Source: Pseudomonadales bacterium (GTDB lineage Bacteria > Pseudomonadota > Gammaproteobacteria > Pseudomonadales > Azotimanducaceae). From it: a stretch of 64,000 nucleotides of DNA. Positions 43,616 through 50,743 of this stretch are shown in pieces. Under the pieces are notes generated by a model that did no database searches, was not told the origin of the DNA, and was given only the letters and a program-made list of their open reading frames with translations. The DNA is taken from positions 1,054,001 to 1,118,000 of the forward strand of contig JANQPF010000009.1 of assembly GCA_028285415.1 (NCBI GenBank), written 5' to 3'. Each line of letters begins with the position of its first letter. Position 1 is the first letter of the stretch. The position numbers and the translations under genes are program-made.

Positions 43616-44062
43616 TCAATCCTCGAGATCCAGAAACGTCACGCCATGCGCCGCTGCAATCTCCAGCATGAGCTCGAGGTCCCGGGGTAACGCCGTAACT
43701 GACGCATCCATGGCGGCAAACACCTCCCCACCGCGGCAATCGGAGACCACCGCAAGCAGTCTGGCGCTGTCGCTGAGATTCTCGTACGCATGCACGGTGC
43801 CGCCGGGGATGTGGACCATATCGCCTTCGCCAACCACATGGCGCGCTCCGGCAATGGTGACTGCAACTTCGCCGGCGAGCACATAAAACGCCTCGTCCCA
43901 CGGGTGATGATGCGGTGGTGGCCCGCCACCACGCCGACCTTCCTGCACGTGCACCTCAAACGGCTTGCTCGGATCGCCCGCACCCAGCACCGTCACCGTT
44001 TCACCCAGCACGTTGAGTGCGGCAACGGCGCTGTCCCGCTGCATCGTGTGAATTGCCCGCAT
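43616..44062 (-). CDS. Cupin domain-containing protein
   Basis: A 148-residue small beta-barrel protein. Motif 1 is PPPHHHPWDEAFYVLAGE with three His and Glu; motif 2 is HIPGGTVHAY with the last His. These would bind a divalent metal. Substrate or role is unknown; small cupins often act as dioxygenases, isomerases or sensors. It is the first gene of an operon with the TetR regulator. Confidence 0.88.
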   Translation of the reverse strand: MRAIHTMQRDSAVAALNVLGETVTVLGAGDPSKPFEVHVQEGRRGGGPPPHHHPWDEAFYVLAGEVAVTIAGARHVVGEGDMVHIPGGTVHAYENLSDSARLLAVVSDCRGGEVFAAMDASVTALPRDLELMLEIAAAHGVTFLDLED

Positions 44063-44084
44063 TCGCTTATTCCCTGCACATGAA

Positions 44085-44124
44085 GTGCAACCAATATAAA
44101 TGATTGCACACTATATGCAACCAA
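44085..44124. promoter_or_regulatory. Repeated TGCAACCAA/TTGCAC elements, probable operator
   Basis: TGCAACCAA occurs at 44086 and 44116 (30 bases apart), and GTGCAA (44085) is inverted as TTGCAC (44104). They lie just upstream of the cupin-TetR operon and before the divergent XRE gene. Likely bound by that TetR regulator. Confidence 0.5.
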
Positions 44125-44180
44125 ATCAGGCCGTGCGTCCGCTGATCGTCGACATCGGTTCCCATTTTTGGCATCTATTT

Positions 44181-44200
44181 TGGTATCCATTTGGATACCA
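44181..44200. promoter_or_regulatory. Palindrome upstream of the XRE-nucleotidyltransferase pair
   Basis: TGGTATCC and GGATACCA (exact 8-bp arms) flank ATTT, 48 bases before the XRE start, in the T-rich promoter. It is the kind of site an XRE-type antitoxin autoregulates from. A TATACT box lies downstream near 44219. Confidence 0.6.
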
Positions 44201-44248
44201 TTTTAAATCCTATTCCCGTATACTGGACCCGACGCACAGGAGAAGATC

Positions 44249-44569
44249 ATGCTCATGGATTCCGTTGGCGCCACACTACGTGACGCGCGCACCGCCGCCG
44301 GGCTCGGTCTACGCGAGCTCGCGCGTCGCGCCGGTACGTCACACGCGACGCTCAGTCAATACGAGCACAACCTCAAGGTACCGTCCGTTGCCGTTTTCAT
44401 GCGTATTCTCGAGGCGAGCGGCTACAGCGTGGATCTCACCCTGCGGCGGCGCATCCGCGAACGCCACGGCATGCCACGTGGGGAAGAGCTTGCACAGGTA
44501 CTGGAACTTGCGGAACAGTTTCCAAGCCGCCCCGCCCCTGCGCTCGAATTCCCCCGCTTCGGCACATGA
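44249..44569 (+). CDS. XRE family helix-turn-helix protein, probable antitoxin
   Basis: A 106-residue protein. The helix-turn-helix is LGLRELARRAGTSHATLSQYEHN. A short tail follows. AGGAGAAG precedes the ATG. The stop overlaps the next ATG (ATGA), the typical antitoxin-toxin arrangement. The palindrome at 44181-44200 is a likely operator. Confidence 0.85.
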   Translation: MLMDSVGATLRDARTAAGLGLRELARRAGTSHATLSQYEHNLKVPSVAVFMRILEASGYSVDLTLRRRIRERHGMPRGEELAQVLELAEQFPSRPAPALEFPRFGT

Positions 44570-45102
44570 TCAGCCTCGTCGACAAGATTGTGGCCTGTCA
44601 CACGAGCCTGGCAGCGGCTGATCTACCCCACGCGTTCGGCGGCGCGCTGGCGCTCGCCTGGTGTACCCAGGCCGCCCGAGGCACGATCGACATCGACATC
44701 AACCTCTTCGTGGACGCCGGACAGGCGGAAGCAGCGCTGGCAGCGTTACCGGCCGACGTGGCGCACTCTGCGGACGATCTCAAGCGGCTGATCCGCGATA
44801 CACAGATCCGCCTCTGGTGGGACGCAACGCCTGTGGATCTTTTCTTGAACAGCACTCCCTATCACCAGGAGGTGCAGACGCGTGTGCGCTGGGAAGACTT
44901 TGCGGGTCAGAAAGTCCCGTTCTTGAGCTGTCCCGATCTCGCCGTGTTCAAAGCGTTCTTCAACCGCACCAAGGACTGGGCAGATCTCGAGGCCATGCAG
45001 GAGGCGGGCACGCTGGACACACGGCACGTGACCGCCGTGCTGACAGAATACCTGGGCGCCGACGACGAACGGCTGATCAAGCTGCGTTCACTCCAGCGGT
45101 GA
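44566..45102 (+). CDS. Nucleotidyltransferase-fold protein, probable toxin
   Basis: A 178-residue protein. GGALALAWCTQAARGTIDIDINLF has the Gly-Gly and later Arg-x-Thr and Asp-x-Asp pattern of minimal nucleotidyltransferases related to AbiEii/MNT toxins. Such toxins modify RNA or partner proteins. Overlapping the XRE gene, it forms a two-gene module of the type IV or MNT-like toxin-antitoxin kind. Activity is inferred, not shown. Confidence 0.78.
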   Translation: MISLVDKIVACHTSLAAADLPHAFGGALALAWCTQAARGTIDIDINLFVDAGQAEAALAALPADVAHSADDLKRLIRDTQIRLWWDATPVDLFLNSTPYHQEVQTRVRWEDFAGQKVPFLSCPDLAVFKAFFNRTKDWADLEAMQEAGTLDTRHVTAVLTEYLGADDERLIKLRSLQR

Positions 45103-45162
45103 ACGCGTCGAGGCGGGTGCATCCGGTGCCAGCGCGACGCTGACACCGGACCCTGCGATCGG

Positions 45163-45483
45163 CTATTCGCCTTTCTTGAACAGGATCTCGCCGCGGCGGG
45201 CAACCAACAGCTTCTCGAGGCTGACCGGATCGAAGTACGCCTCCACTCGCTGACCCTCGGGCGTGGTGCCGTACACCTCGTAGCAGCCTTCGTCGACTTT
45301 CACCTTGCGCACTTTCCACCCTTCGGTTTCGAGTTTCTCGCGCAGGCTGTCTTTCTCCTGCCAGCCGCTCTCGGGACCTGCATCACAGGACATCATTCCC
45401 GTGGCGCTCGCCTGCGTTGCACCCAGCAGAAGTACTCCTGCAATCAACCATGTTGCGTTATGCGTAAACCGTTTTCCTGACAC
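45163..45483 (-). CDS. PepSY domain-containing protein, exported
   Basis: A 106-residue protein with a signal peptide ending near ASA and a PepSY-like domain (LETEGWKVRKVKVDEGCYEVYG, RVEAYFDPVSLEKLL). The start overlaps the heme-membrane gene by 26 bases, so the two are translated from one message. PepSY domains often modulate proteases or accompany ferric-reductase-like proteins. Confidence 0.85.
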   Translation of the reverse strand: MSGKRFTHNATWLIAGVLLLGATQASATGMMSCDAGPESGWQEKDSLREKLETEGWKVRKVKVDEGCYEVYGTTPEGQRVEAYFDPVSLEKLLVARRGEILFKKGE

Positions 45484-46000
45484 GTATGACCTCCAGAATG
45501 ATCAGTGGAATGAAATGTACCCACGCAGCGACTGCGTTGTTGTGAACGAAAATCCAGTGTACCAGCGTGGCCACCGCCGCCACGTAGACAAGCTTGTGCA
45601 AGCGACGCCAGCCCGGGCCGAGACGCCGCACCGACGCGTCGTTGCTGGTAACCGCCAGCGGCAGAAATATTCCAAACGCAAGCCAGCCTGTCCAGATCCC
45701 GAGCGCACCGAACTCGGCCAGAATCAGCGCGAGCGTTTCCATGTCGATGACGTAGAACACCGTATGCAGCAGGGCATAGGCAAACGCGCTGACGCCGAAC
45801 GCACGCCGATTCCTGACCAGCCACTGGGTCCAGCGCGCTTGCGCCCACAGGCTTCTGAGCGGCGTGGCCGCCATCGCAACAATCATGAGCCGCGCGGAAA
45901 ACTCACCGCTACCGTGCAGCAGTTCGCCCGCAAGCGCATCCCCGACCGACAGCCGGTAGATCATGAAGGCAGCGGGAATGGCAAGAATGGCGTACAGCAT
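45458..46000 (-). CDS. Ferric reductase-like transmembrane protein (MsrQ-like heme b subunit)
   Basis: A 180-residue protein with five or six transmembrane helices and the family's spaced His residues (ALLHTVFY, RLHKLVYVA and LVHWIFVH) that would hold b-type hemes. It resembles MsrQ, which passes electrons to the periplasmic methionine sulfoxide reductase MsrP, but no MsrP gene is seen in the window. Cotranscribed with a PepSY-domain gene. Confidence 0.83.
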   Translation of the reverse strand: MLYAILAIPAAFMIYRLSVGDALAGELLHGSGEFSARLMIVAMAATPLRSLWAQARWTQWLVRNRRAFGVSAFAYALLHTVFYVIDMETLALILAEFGALGIWTGWLAFGIFLPLAVTSNDASVRRLGPGWRRLHKLVYVAAVATLVHWIFVHNNAVAAWVHFIPLIILEVIRVRKTVYA

Positions 46001-46150
46001 CCGCGCGAAGCCTAACCGGCTGCCTCCCCCATTACTACCCGCTTCTGTCAGAAAACATGACTGATTGCATCGGCGAGTTTGGTGCATCCGTTCAACGTAC
46101 GGCCCGCCAAATCCGACAATACTCAGCGGCGCTTCACACAGGATGTGCCC

Positions 46151-47272
46151 ATGGAAGTTGCCGCCTCCCCCGCCACGATGCAGCAGAAATTCGGCGACTC
46201 GCAGAGCCTGCCGCTCGTCAGCTTTGTCGGCTACAACGCCCTGCTGCTCGCCGTCGTACTTTTCACCGAATTCAGCGCGTACGACCTCCTGGTGGTCATC
46301 TATCTCGAGCTTGCCGTGATTGGCTTGTTCGCGTGGCTGCGTCTCTTTGCGGCCGCACTCTTCGGCAATCCCTTCGGCAACCATCTCTTTGACGTGGGCC
46401 GCGGCGCGACGCTGTTCTGGGGCACGCTCCTGGGCGGTTTCTTCATCGCCAAGTTCGGCGGCCTGATGCTCGCGCTCGGCGCTCTGATACTGGCTCTGCC
46501 AACGGAAGACATCGGGATCGACTGGGCGGATGCGAGCGATCTACATCCGTTGGTCGAGCTGTGCGGATACATGCTGCTCGCCCGTTACGCCGTCATGTTC
46601 GTCTGGTCGACCATCATCCGCGGAGACTACAAAGACACCTCCGCACTCCGGCTGGTGTTTACTCCCTATCTGAACGGGCTCTGGGTGTTCGTGACCATCG
46701 GGCTCGGGCTCTTCTTCGCCTGGCGCTACCCGGCAAGTCCGGAGTTTCAATTTACGCTGGGCGTGTTCGCCGCGAAGCTGCTGCTGGATCTCGTCAGCCT
46801 GCTCCTGGAGCTGCGCCGCACACGGCTCGCAGACGTCATCGCCGCCCGGCGCAAACGGCGCGAGGCGCTTTCCCGTCGTTTCTGGCGCGGTTTCTTTCGT
46901 CTGGTCGCCGCGAGCGCAGTGCTGGCAATCGCCGGCGTGCTCGTCTTCGGCGCCTACATGCTGCACGGTCAGATTGAGCTGGAGGAAGCGCTGGAGGCTG
47001 ACGGCGTTGTCGTTCAGGGGACGATACAGGCAAAAAACAAATCGGAAGGTTCCAGCAACTCGAGCCCCAGCTACGACATCGAAGTGAGCTACACCTGGAA
47101 TGGCCGCGACTACCAGCATCCCTACTGGGTCCGGCGCAGCCGCTGGGAGGCGCTGACCACGGGTGAGCCCATCGACATCACCGTACTACCGGATGCCCCA
47201 CACCGCTCGCAGCTGACGGAATACGTCGGCACGAGCATTAACGGCCGCGGCTTCATTCCCATCGAGGACTGA
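46151..47272 (+). CDS. DUF6498/DUF3592-like multi-pass membrane protein
   Basis: A 373-residue protein with about seven hydrophobic segments and an extended cytoplasmic linker rich in Arg and Lys (near residues 240-265). The N-terminal part resembles DUF6498 proteins. The C-terminal soluble segment (GVVVQGTIQAKNK, then VSYTWNGRDY and ITVLPDAPHRSQL) looks like DUF3592. Function unknown. The ATG at 46151 has only a weak ribosome site. Confidence 0.68.
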   Translation: MEVAASPATMQQKFGDSQSLPLVSFVGYNALLLAVVLFTEFSAYDLLVVIYLELAVIGLFAWLRLFAAALFGNPFGNHLFDVGRGATLFWGTLLGGFFIAKFGGLMLALGALILALPTEDIGIDWADASDLHPLVELCGYMLLARYAVMFVWSTIIRGDYKDTSALRLVFTPYLNGLWVFVTIGLGLFFAWRYPASPEFQFTLGVFAAKLLLDLVSLLLELRRTRLADVIAARRKRREALSRRFWRGFFRLVAASAVLAIAGVLVFGAYMLHGQIELEEALEADGVVVQGTIQAKNKSEGSSNSSPSYDIEVSYTWNGRDYQHPYWVRRSRWEALTTGEPIDITVLPDAPHRSQLTEYVGTSINGRGFIPIED

Positions 47273-47294
47273 GTCGGACCGGCATCCTGAAACG

Positions 47295-47326
47295 ACAACG
47301 GCCCATCCACAGGGATGAGCCGTTGT
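47295..47326. terminator. Bidirectional hairpin terminator
   Basis: Arms ACAACGGCCCATCC and GGATGAGCCGTTGT (one mismatch in 14) flank a 4-base loop, between the convergent membrane-protein and subtilase genes. Short T-rich tracts follow on each strand. Confidence 0.72.
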
Positions 47327-47347
47327 TGTTCCCGATTCTCCTGCGGC

Positions 47348-49675
47348 TTACTGAACGCCGGAGACCACGTTGGCCCAGAGGTAGCCGTTCGCCCACAGAT
47401 AGCCGTTGGCCCAGAGATAGCCGTTCGCCCACAGGTACCCGTTAGCCCAGAGGTAACCGTTCGCCCACAGATAGCCGTCGGTCCAGACATAGCCGTCGGC
47501 GGTGGTGTAGCCGTTGGCCCAGAGGTAGCCATTCGCCCACAGGTAACCGTTGCTCCAGGCGGTGTCGCCCCAGAGGATCGCCGTGTCCTCGATGAGCACC
47601 ACGTTGCCTTCTTCGGAACGAGCCAATTTGGGTGAGAGCGCTTCACCGTAAACGACCCCCGTATCGGCGAGCGCGCCGTTCACATCCAGCACACCCGCGC
47701 CGATCACCGTCGCGTCGATGCCGTCGATCTTGGTTGCGGAGCGCATGAGGCGCGCCTTGACCGTCGCCGGGGTCAGGCTCGGATCCTGGGCAAGCATCAG
47801 GGCAGCAGCACCCGAGGCAAACCCGGTTGCCATGCTGGTGCCGGACATCTTCAGATAGCCGGTGCCGCAGTCCGGGGTCGTGCAGCCCACCTTGTTCTGA
47901 TCCAGGAGTCGCAGGAGCTTGCTGTCCGGTGCGATCGTGGAGATGACGCCGTCACCGGCGGCCACGAGATCGGGCTTCAGGTAGTGATCGCGCAGCGTCG
48001 GACCGCGCGAGGAAAAGTCTGATACGTCAGCGCCGACCAGATCGCCGTTCGCGCCGTACGTCAGCGAACCGATGGTGACCACCTTGGGTGAGTTACCCGG
48101 GCTCGTGACCGTAAAGTGACCGTAGCGGCCGTAGTTACCCGCAGATACCGCAACCACCACGCCGGCATCCCACAGCGCCTCAACGGCCTGCACCAGCGGA
48201 TCGTTGGCAGCGTCCTGCTCGATGCCGGTCCCGAGCGAGAGGTTGGCCACGCGGACGTGACCGTTCTCAGCGTATTTCTTGACCTGATCTATGCCAGCGA
48301 TGACGTCTGATACGTAGCCGTGGCCATGACTGTCGAGCACGCGGAATGAGTAGATCGGCACGCCCGCGGCCACACCCTGATACTGGCTGTTGGCCGTAGA
48401 GGTGTCAGCGCCGATGATGCCGGCGATGTGCGTGCCGTGACCCATGCCGTCCTTCGTCTGCGTGTCCGGAATGCTGTACTGAACGCTGACGTTGTCGATG
48501 AGCGTCTCGTAGCCTGACGCATCCGACGTCGAGAAGCTGATCCACGTGCCGCTGGAGATGTAAGGCGTCAGATCAACGACCACCGTGCGCCAGAAGTTCT
48601 GATCCGTCGTAAGGCTCGACTCGTCATCATCATCATCGCTGGAGACCGAAGCCGGGCTTCGCGCAATCTGCTCAATGGCGGTCCAGCCGGAACCCGGGCT
48701 GTAGACCTCCACGGAAAATCCTGCGCTGCGACCGGTTTCGGTTTTGCCCGGCTTCCAGTCGAACGTCAGAAACGCCGTTTGCGCACCGCTCAGATTGACC
48801 GCGCGGTCGTTGGCTTTGTAGCTGCCGTCGCCGCGCAGGCGCATGACAGGCTCACCGTCCACGACGTCAGCGCGGATGTCACCGCCGTTTGCAGAATTGT
48901 CGTCGAGATACTCCGACCAGCTGCTGGTCCAGGACGTGATGCCTTCGTCACCGCTGTAGCCGACGCCGGCAAACCCATCCGCGTATTCTTCCGCACGCGC
49001 CGGCGGCACGATGCTGACACCGCCCGCCACGTTGAGATCGCTGCGCGGGGCCACACCGGTGTCGAGAACCGCAACGCCAACCTGCGTGGCGCTCGGCAGG
49101 GACGTCGAGTCGGTAATCGTCGATATCGGCGAGATGTTGTAGTACGTATTCGAGTAATAAGTCGACGTGGCCGATACCGTGCTGCTCATCGTCACAATCT
49201 GGTCTTCGAACGCGCTGATGGTCACCCGGGAAGTGAGGTCCGCGTAATCCGCTGCGGTCAGGTAAACGACAGCCTGGGTATCACTGGCAGACATCACCCG
49301 GCCACCGCTGTCAGTAACAAACTCACTCACTGCTGCGATGTCAGCGGCGTCGGCACGAACCACAAACCGCTTGAGTACCGCCGTCTCGCCGGTTGCGGCA
49401 CGCGGGTTGTGGAAGACAGGGTCTGCTTCCACAACCGCTGGCGCAGACACGACCGCGGCATCGGCGATGACCGCGGGCGTCGCTGACGAGAGTGGCATGA
49501 CGTCCACCACAGGCTCAGCCGGTGTCGCCACTGCAACGCCGTGTGCGGGTGCTGCCGGAGCCAAACCCTCGGGCGCAGGCGGCGCTTCCTGGGTGTAGTG
49601 CATGGCCAGAACGGCGCTGACCGCGAGGCCAATGGCGGTCAAAGTGCTGCGCGTGGTTTTCGATGTCGTTTTCAT
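47348..49675 (-). CDS. S8 subtilisin-like serine peptidase with inserted beta domain and GYLWAN repeats
   Basis: A 775-residue exported protease. Signal peptide, then a propeptide (about residues 90-170). The catalytic triad is Asp205 in VLDTGV, His413 in GHGTHIAG and Ser614 in GTSMATG. About 208 residues separate Asp and His, where about 30-60 is usual; the extra part (about 235-395, with GDGSYKANDRAV and FWRTVVVDLTPYI) looks like a beta-sandwich domain. The C-terminus carries ten hexads, eight exactly GYLWAN (47369-47548). No GlyGly-CTERM follows. Confidence 0.9.
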   Translation of the reverse strand: MKTTSKTTRSTLTAIGLAVSAVLAMHYTQEAPPAPEGLAPAAPAHGVAVATPAEPVVDVMPLSSATPAVIADAAVVSAPAVVEADPVFHNPRAATGETAVLKRFVVRADAADIAAVSEFVTDSGGRVMSASDTQAVVYLTAADYADLTSRVTISAFEDQIVTMSSTVSATSTYYSNTYYNISPISTITDSTSLPSATQVGVAVLDTGVAPRSDLNVAGGVSIVPPARAEEYADGFAGVGYSGDEGITSWTSSWSEYLDDNSANGGDIRADVVDGEPVMRLRGDGSYKANDRAVNLSGAQTAFLTFDWKPGKTETGRSAGFSVEVYSPGSGWTAIEQIARSPASVSSDDDDDESSLTTDQNFWRTVVVDLTPYISSGTWISFSTSDASGYETLIDNVSVQYSIPDTQTKDGMGHGTHIAGIIGADTSTANSQYQGVAAGVPIYSFRVLDSHGHGYVSDVIAGIDQVKKYAENGHVRVANLSLGTGIEQDAANDPLVQAVEALWDAGVVVAVSAGNYGRYGHFTVTSPGNSPKVVTIGSLTYGANGDLVGADVSDFSSRGPTLRDHYLKPDLVAAGDGVISTIAPDSKLLRLLDQNKVGCTTPDCGTGYLKMSGTSMATGFASGAAALMLAQDPSLTPATVKARLMRSATKIDGIDATVIGAGVLDVNGALADTGVVYGEALSPKLARSEEGNVVLIEDTAILWGDTAWSNGYLWANGYLWANGYTTADGYVWTDGYLWANGYLWANGYLWANGYLWANGYLWANGYLWANVVSGVQ
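47369..47548 (-). repeat. Ten tandem 18-bp repeats encoding GYLWAN hexads
   Basis: Within the subtilase gene, ten consecutive 18-base units encode Gly-Tyr-Leu-Trp-Ala-Asn or close variants (the third and fourth are GYTTAD and GYVWTD). Base differences among units are mostly synonymous, so selection on the protein maintains the repeat. Such arrays can change length by slippage. Confidence 0.9.
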
Positions 49676-49958
49676 GGTGTCGTGCCAGTTACGGTTTGTG
49701 TTCGCCCTGTTAAGAGCAATCGGCGTGCCAGGCACTCGAAAACGGTCGCTGAATTGCCTATTTATTTATATTTATCAATGACTTAGTCGATATCGAGTGG
49801 CCGCAGCCAAAATCGGCGGTATTCGTTCTTCGGAAAATATCGACGCACCCGGACCGAAAATACGGCGCAGCACCGGTAATTTTCGGCGCAGCGGCGGCGC
49901 TGACTTTTGCGGGGGCGTTTGCTGGTAGGCTTGCGGGTATCGATTGGGGGGGAAAGCC

Positions 49959-50702
49959 ATGACCAAAGAATCGGACGACTTCTGGGTTGTCACCGGCGCC
50001 TGTTCAGGGATCGGCGCCGCAACCGTCGCAGCCGCGGCCGCCGCCGGACATCGTGTCCTGGCGCTGGACATTGCCGACGACGCGGGCGCCCTGCTTGCCC
50101 GGCACGAACGCGTCGAATACCGGCATTGTGATGTGGGCAGTCCAGACGACTGGCAGGCAATTGTCGCAGCGCTTGCAGAGATGGGCACGCCGAACCGGAT
50201 CCACCTGAACGCGGGCATCCAGATTGCACCGCCGGACGCGCCACTCGAGGCCTATCAATTCGACGCGATGACGCTGGCGCGCTATCGCCGGATGATGGGC
50301 GTGAACGTCGACGGCGTGGTTTTTGGTCTGCAGGCATTGCTGCCGTTGCTCGAGCGCGACGGCGCGATCGTCGTGACGGCATCGCTCGCGGGCGTTACGC
50401 CGTACAGCGTCGATCCACTCTACGCCATGAGCAAACACGCGGTGGTCGGCCTGGTACGCAGCCTCGGACCGACGCTCGCCGGGCGCGGCATCCGTATCAA
50501 CGCGCTGTGCCCCGGCGGCATCGACACGGCCATCATTCCAGAGGCACAGCGCACGGACGCAGCTGTGTTCATGACCCCCGAGAAGATTGCGGAGGAGGTC
50601 ATGTATCTGATGAGCGTGACCGAAACGGGGAAATCCTGGGCCAAGGTGAGCGAAGAGAAGCCTGTGTTCATCATCCGCGCCCCGGGTGACAGGGGCGGTT
50701 GA
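49959..50702 (+). CDS. SDR family oxidoreductase
   Basis: A 247-residue short-chain dehydrogenase. The nucleotide motif is TGACSGIG, with Cys at an unusual position, and the catalytic Tyr and Lys are in YAMSKHA. AGIQI replaces the usual NNAG. The ATG at 49959 follows GGGGGGGAAAG; a TTG at 49944 is less likely. It resembles coniferyl-alcohol dehydrogenase-type members. The substrate is unknown. Confidence 0.9.
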   Translation: MTKESDDFWVVTGACSGIGAATVAAAAAAGHRVLALDIADDAGALLARHERVEYRHCDVGSPDDWQAIVAALAEMGTPNRIHLNAGIQIAPPDAPLEAYQFDAMTLARYRRMMGVNVDGVVFGLQALLPLLERDGAIVVTASLAGVTPYSVDPLYAMSKHAVVGLVRSLGPTLAGRGIRINALCPGGIDTAIIPEAQRTDAAVFMTPEKIAEEVMYLMSVTETGKSWAKVSEEKPVFIIRAPGDRGG

Positions 50703-50743
50703 AGCTCAGCTGCGGTTGCACTCCCGGGACTATTCCGCCACCA

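Noticed and set aside
47369-47548. Sorting signal at the subtilase C-terminus
   Set aside because: The tail is GYLWAN repeats ending in VVSGVQ, without a hydrophobic helix and Arg cluster, so it is not a rhombosortase target.
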